Source: Actinomycetota bacterium
Lineage (GTDB): Bacteria > Actinomycetota > Thermoleophilia > Solirubrobacterales > Solirubrobacteraceae
Direction: 5' to 3'
DNA: 13,513 bases
Assembly (NCBI GenBank): GCA_019348435.1
Contig: JAHWJM010000024.1
Span: 1-13,513, forward strand
This document shows positions 1 to 7,164 of this stretch, one piece after another (the stretch's first letter is position 1; each line of letters starts with the position of its first letter). The notes under the pieces were generated by a model that was not told where the DNA came from, searched no databases, and saw only the letters and a program-made list of their open reading frames with translations. The position numbers were made by a program, and so were the translations under genes.

Positions 1-1
1 G

Positions 2-604
2 GTCAAGGAGCGCGCTCGCGGGGCGGAGGTGTCCGGCGCGCTGAACCCGGCCCAGCAGGTCATCACGATCGTTCACTCGGAGCTCATCGGCATCCTCGGC
101 GGCGAGACCCGGCTCGTCCGCTACGCCAATACCGGTCCGACGGTGATCATGCTGGCCGGCCTGCAGGGGGCCGGCAAGACGACTCTCGCCGGCAAGCTCG
201 GGCTGTGGCTCAAGGGCCAGGGTCACGCGCCGCTGCTCGTCGCCTGCGACCTGCAGCGTCCCGCCGCGGTGAAGCAGCTGCGCGTGCTCGCTGAGCAGGT
301 GGGCGTCCCGGTGTACGCCCCCGTGGAATCGGGCGATCCCGTGGCCGTGGCCAAGGAGGCAGTCAACGAGGCGCGGCGTCACGGCGCGGGCGTGGTCATC
401 GTCGACACGGCGGGGCGTACCAACGTCGACGAGGTCCTGATGCAGCAGGCCGCCGACATCAAGGCTGCCGTCGACCCCGTGGAGACGCTGTTCGTCATCG
501 ACTCGATGATCGGTCAAGAGGCCGTGACGGTCGCGAAGGCCTTCCAGGAAGCCGTCGACTTCACCGGCGTCATCCTGTCCAAGCTCGACGGCGACGCTCG
601 TGGT
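2..604 (+). CDS. ffh: Signal recognition particle GTPase Ffh, internal fragment
   Basis: Ffh is the GTPase subunit of the signal recognition particle, which targets nascent membrane proteins to the translocon with 4.5S RNA and FtsY. The frame is open from base 2 and begins inside the N domain (VKERARGAEVSGALNP), so the true start lies outside the window. Counting from base 2, the P-loop GLQGAGKTT is at residues 53-61, DTAGR at 135-139 and the guanine-specificity motif SKLD at 193-196. The expected continuation after GDARG is a GAALS-type stretch, the end of the G domain and the methionine-rich M domain. All of these are missing: after base 604 the frame becomes arginine-rich nonsense while another frame takes up a pyrophosphatase. 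Without the M domain this product could not bind SRP RNA or signal peptides. Family identity is certain; the truncation is either an assembly chimera or a true rearrangement. Confidence 0.93.
583..604. other. Junction between ffh and ppaC fragments
   Basis: These 22 bases read as the end of KLDGDARG in the ffh frame and as STATLVV in the pyrophosphatase frame, and both readings are what the respective families have at that place. Left of 583 only the ffh frame makes sense, and right of 604 only the pyrophosphatase frame does. The two genes are therefore joined through a short stretch that both parents could have carried. This is the expected signature of a k-mer-length assembly error, but microhomology-mediated deletion would look the same. 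Confidence 0.75.
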
Positions 605-1160
605 CGAGCGTTACCGGAAGTATGGGTTGGAGCCGACGCAGGAGACGGCGGGGATGCTGCTCGGCGCCGTGCTCTCGGATACGGTGGTCCTCAACTCCCC
701 GACGACGACGGAGCGCGACCGCGTCGTGACGTCCTACCTCGAGCGGCTGCTGTCCCTCGACGCGCAGCAGTTCGGCCGCGAGATGTTCGAAGAGAGCTCC
801 GACGTCGCCGAGGTGTCGGCCTCGGACCTCGTTCGCCGCGACCTCAAGGAGTACGAGCTCGACAACGGCAAGACGCTGAGCGTCGCGCAGATCGAGACCG
901 TCGGCCGCGCGGTCTTCGAGCGGTCCGAGGAGCTGCGCGACGCGGCCGAGCGGCGTCGCGCGCGCCACGGCGACGTGATGTTCGCAGTCATGCTCACCGA
1001 CATCCTCGCCCAGCACACGCGCCTGCTGGTGACCGGCAGCAAGGCGCTCGCCGAGCGCGCGTTCGGTGAGCCGGTCGTCGACGGCGCGATCGAGCTGCCC
1101 GGCGTGATGAGCCGCAAGAAGCAGGTCGCGCCGGAGCTGCTGGCCGCCGTCAGCGGTTGA
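585..1160 (+). CDS. ppaC: Manganese-dependent inorganic pyrophosphatase (family II), C-terminal half
   Basis: Family II pyrophosphatases hydrolyse pyrophosphate to phosphate in the cytoplasm. They have an N-terminal DHH domain that binds the metals and a C-terminal DHHA2 domain that closes over the substrate. From base 585 the frame reads STATLVVERYRK, which matches the end of the DHH domain (family pattern VGxTAT), then GMLLGAVLSDTVVLNSPTTT, a complete DHHA2 region and the substrate-binding SRKKQ motif close to the C terminus, with a TGA at 1158-1160. The catalytic DHH half is absent, replaced upstream by ffh in a different frame. A GTG at 600 could start translation, but the product would lack its metal site. 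Some actinobacterial and clostridial members also carry CBS domains; whether this one did cannot be seen. The stop overlaps the converging monooxygenase gene by 11 bases. Confidence 0.88.
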   Translation, partial: STATLVVERYRKYGLEPTQETAGMLLGAVLSDTVVLNSPTTTERDRVVTSYLERLLSLDAQQFGREMFEESSDVAEVSASDLVRRDLKEYELDNGKTLSVAQIETVGRAVFERSEELRDAAERRRARHGDVMFAVMLTDILAQHTRLLVTGSKALAERAFGEPVVDGAIELPGVMSRKKQVAPELLAAVSG

Positions 1161-2175
1161 GCGAGAAGGCGTCGGCCAGCAGCTCATAGGAGCGGCGGCG
1201 CGGCGCGTGCTCATGCGTCACGGTGACGACGAGCAGCTCGTTCGTGCCGTAATCGCCGGCGAGCCGCTCGAGCTCGCCGCGCAGCGCGAGAGGCACGCCG
1301 TGCAGCATCCGCTTGCGTACGGCGACATCGGGCGAACCGCGCAGGCTGCGCCGCGCGATGAAGCGCTGCGCCGTCTCGACTGGCGGGACCGCGGTGAACT
1401 TCCCGCGGCGCGCCAGCATCATCACCATCCGCGCGCTGGAGCTCAGACGCTCCGCCTCCTCCTCGTCGTCGGCGCAGAGTGCCCATACCGCCACCGCGAC
1501 GCACGGGGCGCCGAGCCGCTCGGATGCCACGAAGCGCTCCCGGTAGAGGTTGACGATCTCGACGCCGCCGCCGGGATTGATGAAGTCCGCGAACGCGTAG
1601 CGCAGCCCCAGCTCTGCGGCCCAGATCGCGCTCTGCGCCGACGACCCCAGCAGCCACGGCACCGGGCCCTCCGGTCGTCCCGGCAGCAGCCCCGGCAGCG
1701 CGGCGAAGAGATGATCAGCCGGCAGCTCGTCGTGCAGGAAGGCCAGCAGCTCGGTGAGCTGCTCGCCGAAGTCGTCGCGCGCCGGGTGGTTGCGGTCGCG
1801 CTGCAGCGCGAAGATCGTGACCGGATCGTCGGTCCCGTCGGTGCGCCCGATGCCCAGGTCGATGCGCCCGGGGAACAGGCCGCTGAGGACGCTGAAGGTC
1901 TCGGCGACCTTGAACGGGCTGTAGTGCGGCAGCATGACGCCCCCGCTGCCGACCCGCAGCCGTGACGTTTTCGCCGCGATCGCTGCGACGAGCGCCTCCG
2001 GGCTGGTTCCGGCGAGCATCGGTCCCCCGTGGTGCTCGGCCACCCAGTAGCGGTGATAGCCGCGCTCGTCGGCCAGCCGCGCCAGGTCGAGGGTGTTGCG
2101 CAGCGCCTGGGACCCGCTGGCGCCGAGCGCGATCGGCGACTGGTCCAGCACGCTGAGGCGCAGCTCGGGGGACAC
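1150..2175 (-). CDS. LLM-class flavin-dependent oxidoreductase (MsnO8-like bacterial-luciferase family)
   Basis: This 341-residue protein belongs to the luciferase-like monooxygenase family, TIM-barrel enzymes that use reduced flavin and oxygen. The opening LSVLDQSPI, WVAEHHG at residues 44-50, the GSGGVMLPHYSP segment at 76-87 and PGRIDLGIGR at 102-111 are typical of the MsnO8/YhbW-like subgroup of LLM oxidoreductases, and the length is normal. The natural substrate cannot be predicted. The GTG at 2175 is chosen because homologues begin just before this LRLSVLDQ segment; no strong ribosome site is seen, only a weak purine-rich stretch about 10-20 bases upstream. The gene diverges from the Gfo/Idh/MocA gene across 77 bases, and its stop overlaps the pyrophosphatase stop. 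It is complete and in normal codon use. Confidence 0.9.
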   Translation of the reverse strand: MSPELRLSVLDQSPIALGASGSQALRNTLDLARLADERGYHRYWVAEHHGGPMLAGTSPEALVAAIAAKTSRLRVGSGGVMLPHYSPFKVAETFSVLSGLFPGRIDLGIGRTDGTDDPVTIFALQRDRNHPARDDFGEQLTELLAFLHDELPADHLFAALPGLLPGRPEGPVPWLLGSSAQSAIWAAELGLRYAFADFINPGGGVEIVNLYRERFVASERLGAPCVAVAVWALCADDEEEAERLSSSARMVMMLARRGKFTAVPPVETAQRFIARRSLRGSPDVAVRKRMLHGVPLALRGELERLAGDYGTNELLVVTVTHEHAPRRRSYELLADAFSLNR

Positions 2176-2252
2176 TCCCGGGATGATCTCACCGCCTCGG
2201 GCGCGCGTGAGCAGCTGCGATCGCTCCGGCCGGGCCGTATCCTCCGCCTCGG
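2176..2252. promoter_or_regulatory. Divergent intergenic region with candidate promoter for the oxidoreductase
   Basis: The region separates two divergent genes and must hold both promoters unless one lies inside a gene. On the plus strand TATCCT at 2238-2243 resembles a sigma-70 minus-10 box and ends 9 bases before the ATG at 2253, so transcription would begin at or within a few bases of the start codon. There is no Shine-Dalgarno site before that ATG. No comparable box is evident for the minus-strand gene, and no clear minus-35 element is seen for either. Confidence 0.45.
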
Positions 2253-3290
2253 ATGCCTGGCGAACCGGTCAAGATCGCAGTGTTCGGCGGCGGCTACGGG
2301 GCGAAGGTCCCGCTGCCCGTCCTGGCGGACATGGACGAGTTTCAGCTCGTCGCCGTCTGGTCGCGCACCCCCGAGCGGGCCCGTGAGCTGGCCGACGAGC
2401 ACGACCTCGCGCTCGGCACGAGCGACGTCGAGGAGCTGCTCGCACACCCCGACCTCGAGGCCGTGCACGTCGCGACGCCGGTCGCGACGCACGCCGAGAT
2501 CGCGACCGCCGCCGCGCGCCGCGGGCTGCACGTGCTCCTCGACAAGCCGGTCGCCATGGACCTCACGCAGGCGCGTGCCGTCCGCGACACCATCGCTGCG
2601 GCCGGCGTCGTCGGCGCGGTCAACTACGGCCGGCGCTTCCAGGAGACGCGCGACCGGCTGTTGCAGCGTGTCGCCGAGGTCGCCGGCGCGCCGCGGATGG
2701 TCTCGATCGCGCTCGTCTTCGACGACCACGCGCTGCCGGAGTCGCGCCCGTTCACGTGGGTCCAGGACGCGCGCCTCGGCGGCGGTCGCCTGCAGGGCTA
2801 CGGCGTCCACGACCTCGACCTGCTGCTCGCGGCCTTCGGGGAGGTCGATTCGGTCGCGGCCGCGACCGAAGTGGGCGTCAAGGAACGTCGCGGGCCCGAC
2901 GGCTCGCCGCAGGCCGTCACCGCTGAGGACGCCTACGCGATCCTCATCCGGTTTCGCGGCGGCGGCCTCGGGCACGTGAGCCTGACGGCGACGGCGCGCC
3001 ACAAGCGCGGGGACGTCATCGAGGTCCATGGCGACGGGGGCACCGTACGCTTGGACGCCGAGAAGCGACTGCATTGGGGTCGCGCCGGCGAGGAGCTGCA
3101 GGTCGAGGGTCCGCTGGAGGCGGATTCCAAGCAGGCATACGCGCACGTGGCGCGCAACTTCCACGCCGCGATCCGCGATGGCGCCGCTCCCGATCCCGGG
3201 CTCGACGAGGGCCTGCGCGTGCAGGCGCTGACCGACGCGGTGCGCCGAGCGGATGCCGAGCGGCGCTGGGTCGAGCCCGAGCGCGTTTGA
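2253..3290 (+). CDS. Gfo/Idh/MocA-family NAD(P)-dependent oxidoreductase
   Basis: The protein (345 residues) is a two-domain dehydrogenase that typically oxidises or reduces sugars, inositols or related polyols with NAD(P). The Rossmann fold begins at residue 7 with KIAVFGGGYGAK. The family lysine is in LDKP (K98; an aspartate replaces the glutamate of the usual EKP). The second catalytic element is GVHDLD at 184-189, with H186 and D189 in the expected positions. The C-terminal half has the usual open beta-sheet dimer domain, and length is normal. Substrate is unknown because no sugar-metabolism genes lie nearby. The ATG at 2253 is preceded by a TATCCT box and no ribosome site, which favours near-leaderless expression. 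It is followed after 13 bases by the histidine phosphatase, probably in one transcript. Family call is firm, specific function is not. Confidence 0.92.
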   Translation: MPGEPVKIAVFGGGYGAKVPLPVLADMDEFQLVAVWSRTPERARELADEHDLALGTSDVEELLAHPDLEAVHVATPVATHAEIATAAARRGLHVLLDKPVAMDLTQARAVRDTIAAAGVVGAVNYGRRFQETRDRLLQRVAEVAGAPRMVSIALVFDDHALPESRPFTWVQDARLGGGRLQGYGVHDLDLLLAAFGEVDSVAAATEVGVKERRGPDGSPQAVTAEDAYAILIRFRGGGLGHVSLTATARHKRGDVIEVHGDGGTVRLDAEKRLHWGRAGEELQVEGPLEADSKQAYAHVARNFHAAIRDGAAPDPGLDEGLRVQALTDAVRRADAERRWVEPERV

Positions 3291-3303
3291 ACCCCGCGCC
3301 GCC

Positions 3304-3870
3304 GTGGCCGCCCACACCGTCACCCTCGTGCGCCACGGACAGACCGCCAGCTCGGCGCGCAGCGCCTACTCGGGCCGCTCGGACATCCCGCTGACCGAGA
3401 CCGGCCGCGAGCAGGCCCGGCAGGCGGCGAGCGCGCTCGCCGGCGCCGGCGTGGACGCGGTGATCAGCAGCCCGCTGATGCGCGCGCGCGACACCGCGCA
3501 GGTGATCGCCGACGTCACCGGCGTGCCGCTGCACGTCGACGCGCGCCTGACGGAGGTCGACTACGGCCCGTTCGAGGGTCTTGACCGGGACGGCGCCAGC
3601 GAGCGGCTCGGCGCACCGTTCGAGGCGTGGCGGGCGGATCCCTTCGGGGCGCCGGTACCCGGCATGGAGCCCCTGAACGACGCGCTCGCGCGCGCGCGCG
3701 CCGCCACCGCGGACGCGCTCGCCGCGCACGCCCACCCGGTCATCGTCGGCCATCAGGGGATCCTGCGGATCGTGCTCGTCGCGCTGGGCCAGATCGAGCC
3801 TCGCGACTACTTCGGCACGCGTCTGCACGAGGCGCAGCCGCTCGTTGTCGCCGGCCCGTCCGTAGGCTGA
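3304..3870 (+). CDS. Histidine phosphatase family protein (phosphoglycerate mutase-like)
   Basis: This 188-residue protein has the full catalytic set of the histidine phosphatase superfamily: the phospho-acceptor RHG at residues 10-12 (H11), the substrate arginine in SSPLMRAR (R60), the acid in LTEVDYG (E84) and the second histidine in IVGHQG (H150). Members include cofactor-dependent phosphoglycerate mutases, alpha-ribazole phosphatases and broad phosphatases; the short length and the lack of a mutase-specific insertion favour a phosphatase. I start it at GTG 3304 because the RHG motif normally sits about ten residues from the N terminus. An in-frame ATG at 3253 would add 17 residues and overlap the upstream gene by 38 bases; neither start has a ribosome site. 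It lies 13 bases after the oxidoreductase and 4 bases before the Vps62-like gene. Confidence 0.88.
   Translation: MAAHTVTLVRHGQTASSARSAYSGRSDIPLTETGREQARQAASALAGAGVDAVISSPLMRARDTAQVIADVTGVPLHVDARLTEVDYGPFEGLDRDGASERLGAPFEAWRADPFGAPVPGMEPLNDALARARAATADALAAHAHPVIVGHQGILRIVLVALGQIEPRDYFGTRLHEAQPLVVAGPSVG
3863..3868 (+). promoter_or_regulatory. Candidate leaderless minus-10 box (TAGGCT) for the Vps62-like gene
   Basis: TAGGCT lies inside the last codons of the histidine phosphatase gene and is followed by six bases and then the ATG at 3875. A sigma-70 minus-10 box at this distance puts the transcript start at the A of the ATG. The same box-six bases-ATG layout occurs before the small cysteine gene on the other strand. 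No minus-35 match or ribosome site is seen. Confidence 0.45.
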
Positions 3871-3874
3871 GCTG

Positions 3875-5113
3875 ATGGGCGAGCACGACGACCTGCTCAA
3901 GCGCTTTCAGCCCGTGCTGCGCTATGACGCCAACGAGCAGTTCTTCGCCGACAGCGCGGTGCAGTACATGGTCAACCCCGGCAACGAGCTGCGCCGCAAG
4001 CGAACCGCCGCGGGCAACGGCGCCGTCCTCGCCCGCGCGCAGCCCAAGGCCGGCGAGCCGGCGCTCACGCTCGACTTCCTCGGTCCGAAGACCTACGGCG
4101 ACGGCAGCGATGTCCGCGACGGCGACCTCATCGGCCTCGAGGGCAAGGACTACCGCGAGCAGTACCGCCGTCTGCGCAGCGCGCGCCCCGACCTCAACAA
4201 CGTCGTCTACGGCCACGCGATCGTGGCCAACGGGCGCCTCTGGCTGCAGTACTGGCTGTGGTACTTCTACAACGACTACCAGCTGTCGTTCTCACTGGGC
4301 AAGCACGAGGGCGACTGGGAGATGGTGCAGTTTCGCGTCGACGCCGCCGCCGGTCATCCCGACGTGGCCGTCTACGCGCAACATCGCTACGCAGAGGTGC
4401 GCCCGTGGAACAAGGTCGAGAAGCTCGGCGACCGGCCGATCGTCTACGTGGCGCGCGGCTCGCACGCCTCGTATTTCGAGGCCGGCTTCCATCAGACCGA
4501 GGCGTGGTACGACCTCGCCGACGGCAAGCGGCGCGCGAAGAAGCGGCCGGCGCTCGAGATCCTCGGCACGGACGAGCCGGCTTGGCCGAGCTGGCCGGGC
4601 CGCTGGGGCGACACGCTGCCGCGCACGGTCGTCGAGTCCAACAGCCCGACGGGCCCGGGCGCGAAGAAGCAGTGGAGGGCGCCCGACAAGATGCTCGACA
4701 ACCCGCCGGCGGTGTCCCGACACGGCAAGGGGCTGAGGGGCCCAGACGTGCGGGCGCTACGCGCGGGCGGTCGGCTGCGCGTGGAGTACGACGTCAGAAA
4801 GCAGCAGCCGCGCCCGCACACGCTCGTCGTGACGGTGAACTCCGTGGACGAGAGCGCGCCGCCGCAGACGCACAACATCCGGGTGCACGCAAGCGGGCAC
4901 GGCAAGGTCATGACCGCCGTCGTGCTCGACCCGCTGAAGCGCTATGACGTCCACACGAGCACGATCGCCGGTGATCCCCCGGTCCCGTCGGAGTCCACGC
5001 GCAGCGACATCCCCGCGTTCGGCGAGCAGACGCCGCCGCTCACGCTGCCCCAGCGCGCGCTGAAGGCGATCAGCAGAACCTTCGCGTTCATCCGCGGGGA
5101 CCGCCGGCGCTGA
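3875..5113 (+). CDS. Vps62-related (DUF946-like) protein of unknown function
   Basis: The 412-residue product has no signal peptide or membrane segment, so it is probably cytoplasmic. Its middle resembles the Vps62/DUF946 fold known from yeast Vps62 and plant homologues: an aromatic strand LQYWLWYFYNDYQ (residues 124-136), the acidic motif GKHEGDWE (142-149) and then RPIVYVARGSHASYF (187-201). The GxHxGDWE pattern also recalls the GHRHDWE motif of NPP1-type proteins, suggesting a shared metal- or ligand-binding site around H144 and D147. Residues about 285-375 look like an added beta-sandwich (alternating VEYDV, LVVTVNS and VVLDP strands), and the tail is basic. No enzymatic activity is established for the family that I know of. 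The ATG at 3875 follows a TAGGCT box. The 3' end overlaps the converging cysteine gene by 26 bases. Confidence 0.7.
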   Translation: MGEHDDLLKRFQPVLRYDANEQFFADSAVQYMVNPGNELRRKRTAAGNGAVLARAQPKAGEPALTLDFLGPKTYGDGSDVRDGDLIGLEGKDYREQYRRLRSARPDLNNVVYGHAIVANGRLWLQYWLWYFYNDYQLSFSLGKHEGDWEMVQFRVDAAAGHPDVAVYAQHRYAEVRPWNKVEKLGDRPIVYVARGSHASYFEAGFHQTEAWYDLADGKRRAKKRPALEILGTDEPAWPSWPGRWGDTLPRTVVESNSPTGPGAKKQWRAPDKMLDNPPAVSRHGKGLRGPDVRALRAGGRLRVEYDVRKQQPRPHTLVVTVNSVDESAPPQTHNIRVHASGHGKVMTAVVLDPLKRYDVHTSTIAGDPPVPSESTRSDIPAFGEQTPPLTLPQRALKAISRTFAFIRGDRRR

Positions 5114-5303
5114 TCGAGCAGTCGTCCTCCCCCGTCGCCGGGGCTGGCTCGTGGCCGCGGCAGCGCAGCACGGGCAGGCGCGGATAGCGCGGATAGCGGG
5201 CGTCCTCCTTCCAGCGCCGGCAGAGCGAGAACGACGAGCGCTTCGTGCGCACGACCTGCTGATGGCGACAGGAGTCGCAGAGTCCCGCGGGTGGGCTCGG
5301 CAT
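5088..5303 (-). CDS. Small four-cysteine, zinc-ribbon-like protein
   Basis: This 71-residue protein has CDSC at residues 9-12, C28 and C48, an arrangement suited to binding one zinc ion or an iron-sulfur cluster, plus a fifth cysteine (C62) in a less ordered tail. The core reads as a clear motif: CxxCxHQ, then SSFSLCRR, then YPRYPRLPVLRCRGHE. I recall similar short proteins in actinobacteria, without an assigned function; that is memory, not a search. The ATG at 5303 is chosen over an upstream TTG at 5363 because it directly precedes the conserved core and has a TACGCT box (plus-strand 5310-5315) six bases upstream. It faces the ABC exporter promoter across 79 bases and overlaps the converging Vps62-like gene at its 3' end. 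Confidence 0.72.
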   Translation of the reverse strand: MPSPPAGLCDSCRHQQVVRTKRSSFSLCRRWKEDARYPRYPRLPVLRCRGHEPAPATGEDDCSISAGGPRG

Positions 5304-5382
5304 CCGGGGAGCGTAGTTCGCCTCGCGGCCACCGCGCCCCGGGCGGGCAAAGTGGTTGACCAAGCAACTACAATGGCCGCTG
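5304..5382. promoter_or_regulatory. Back-to-back leaderless-type promoters (cysteine gene / ABC exporter)
   Basis: On the minus strand TACGCT (5315 down to 5310) is six bases from the ATG of the small cysteine gene. On the plus strand TACAAT (5369-5374) is eight bases from the ATG at 5383 of the first ABC gene. Both are good minus-10 boxes placed so that transcription starts at or within a few bases of the start codon, and neither gene has a ribosome site. TTGACC at 5356-5361 is only 7 bases from TACAAT and so is not a usable minus-35 element. Confidence 0.55.
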
Positions 5383-7164
5383 ATGGCAACGTTCTTCCGA
5401 CTCTGCGGGTTGCTGCGCGACTACAAGCGCGGAGTCTGGTGGTCGGGCCTGCTGGCCATCCTGGCGATGGTCGCGACGGTCGCCATCCCCGGCCTCACCG
5501 GCGCCGCGATCAGCGCGATCGAGGACGGCGACCGAGAGCGGCTGCGCCTGCTGGCGGTGGTCATCGTCGCCGCGGCGATCCTGCGCCTGGCGCTCACCGT
5601 GGCGCGCCGGCTGATCGCCGGACGCGTGTCCCTCGGCGTCGAGGTCGACCTGCGAAACCGCGTCTACGAGCACCTGCTCGGACAGGAGCTCGGCTTCTTC
5701 GACGCCCAGCAGACCGGCCAGCTCATGTCGCGCGCGACGGTGGACCTGCAGTCGGTGCGCTTCTTTCTCGGCTACGGCCTGGTGCTCATCTCGCAGGCGA
5801 TCCTGACCGTCGTCTTCGCCGCGATCGCGGTGATCGTCATCGACCCGTTCCTCGCGCTGGTCTCGCTCTTTCCGATCCCGTTCGTCATCTGGATCGCACA
5901 GCGCTACGGCCGGCGTTCGCGCCCGGCGCTGCAGGAGGTCCAGCAGCGCATCGCCGAGCTGACCGCCGACGTCGAGGAGAGCGTGGGCGGCGTGCGCGTC
6001 GTCAAGGCCTTCGCGGCGGAGGAGCAGCGCCAGCAGCGCTTCGGCCGCAGCGTCGGCCGCGTCTTCACGCAGTCGATGATCGCCACGCGGCTGCGCGCGT
6101 TCTACAACCCGTTCATCGGCTTCCTGCCCCAGCTCGGGCTCGCGGCGCTGCTGCTCGTCGGCGGGCGGATGGTCGTCAACGGCAGCCTGACCCTCGGAGA
6201 GTTCGCGGCGTTCTACGGCTACCTGCTCATGCTGCTGGCGCCGGTCCGCACGTTGGGCTGGACGCTCGGCCTCGCCCAGCGCGCGACCGCCTCGGGCGCC
6301 CGCCTGTTCGAGCTGCTGGACCGCGAGCCGCGGATCGTCGCAGCCCCCGACGCCAAACCGCTGCCGGAGGGTTCGGGGCGCGTCGAGCTGCGCGACGTCA
6401 CGTTCGCCTACGGCGCGGACGCAGACGGCGACGCTCAGCCCGCGCTGCGCGACGTCTCGCTGACCGTCGACGCCGGCACGACGCTTGCCCTCGTCGGCGC
6501 CACGGGCGCGGGCAAGACGACCCTCGTCCAGCTCATCCCGCGCCTCTACGACCCCACCGCCGGCGCGGTGCTCGTGGACGGCGCCGACGTGCGAAGCGTC
6601 GACCCGCGCACGCTGCGCGCGCAGATCGCCGTCGTCAACGACGACCCGTTTCTCTTCAGCGACACCGTGCACGCGAACATCGCCTACGCGCGCGCGGGCG
6701 CAAGCCGCGAGGAGGTCGTGGAGGCCGCCCGTCGCGCGCAGGCCCACGACTTCATCACGCGGCTGCCCGACGGCTACGACACGCGCGTCGGCGAGCGCGG
6801 CCTGACGCTCAGCGGCGGCCAGCGCCAGCGCATCGCGATCGCCCGCGCCCTGCTTGCCGATCCGCGCGTGCTCATCCTCGACGACGCGACGTCGTCGATC
6901 GACGCCTCGACCGAGCGCGAGATCAAGCGCGGCCTCGAGGCGGCGATGGCGGGCCGCACGACGTTCGTCATCGCCCACCGCCTCTCGACGATCGCCCTCG
7001 CCGACGAGATCGCCGTCCTCGACGGCGGCCGGCTCATCAACCGCGGCACGCATGACGAGCTGCTCGAGCGTTCGCCGTTCTACCGCCAGATCGTCGAGAA
7101 GGGCCTGCCCGACCAGGTCTTCCTCACCCGCAAGGCACCCGAGCCCGAGGTGGCCGGGCTGTGA
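5383..7164 (+). CDS. ABC exporter half-transporter, degenerate ATPase subunit
   Basis: A 593-residue type IV (type I exporter) half-transporter with six transmembrane helices in about residues 15-290 and a nucleotide-binding domain from about 325. Walker A is GATGAGKTT (K378), the signature is canonical LSGGQ (476-480) and the H-loop His is H532. Two sites deviate: the catalytic glutamate after Walker B is aspartate (ILDDATS, D501), and the Q-loop reads VVNDDPF, with D420 where glutamine is expected. In heterodimeric exporters such as TM287/288 this marks the subunit that supplies Walker A/B to the non-hydrolytic site. The ATG at 5383 is chosen, not the in-frame TTG at 5356, because the TACAAT box lies between them. 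Its TGA overlaps the GTG of the next gene by 4 bases, so the two are translationally coupled and surely form a heterodimer. Substrate is unknown; drugs or lipids are typical. Confidence 0.92.
   Translation: MATFFRLCGLLRDYKRGVWWSGLLAILAMVATVAIPGLTGAAISAIEDGDRERLRLLAVVIVAAAILRLALTVARRLIAGRVSLGVEVDLRNRVYEHLLGQELGFFDAQQTGQLMSRATVDLQSVRFFLGYGLVLISQAILTVVFAAIAVIVIDPFLALVSLFPIPFVIWIAQRYGRRSRPALQEVQQRIAELTADVEESVGGVRVVKAFAAEEQRQQRFGRSVGRVFTQSMIATRLRAFYNPFIGFLPQLGLAALLLVGGRMVVNGSLTLGEFAAFYGYLLMLLAPVRTLGWTLGLAQRATASGARLFELLDREPRIVAAPDAKPLPEGSGRVELRDVTFAYGADADGDAQPALRDVSLTVDAGTTLALVGATGAGKTTLVQLIPRLYDPTAGAVLVDGADVRSVDPRTLRAQIAVVNDDPFLFSDTVHANIAYARAGASREEVVEAARRAQAHDFITRLPDGYDTRVGERGLTLSGGQRQRIAIARALLADPRVLILDDATSSIDASTEREIKRGLEAAMAGRTTFVIAHRLSTIALADEIAVLDGGRLINRGTHDELLERSPFYRQIVEKGLPDQVFLTRKAPEPEVAGL

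Noticed and set aside
600..1160. GTG at 600 as a genuine start of a stand-alone DHHA2 protein
   Set aside because: There is no promoter or ribosome site, and the preceding codons still match the pyrophosphatase DHH domain end, so it is a fragment rather than a designed short gene.
1443..3323. Long minus-strand open frame of 626 codons
   Set aside because: It crosses two well-supported genes, reads as Arg/Ser/Ala-rich nonsense, and is a frame shadow typical of GC-rich DNA.
5176..5200. Tandem GCGGATAGC-type direct repeat
   Set aside because: It encodes the YPRYP repeat of the small cysteine protein and has no sign of a mobile or regulatory repeat.
5356..5361. TTGACC as minus-35 box or TTG as start of the first ABC gene
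   Set aside because: Only 7 bases separate it from TACAAT, too short for a minus-35, and starting there would put the minus-10 box inside the coding sequence; the ATG at 5383 fits better.
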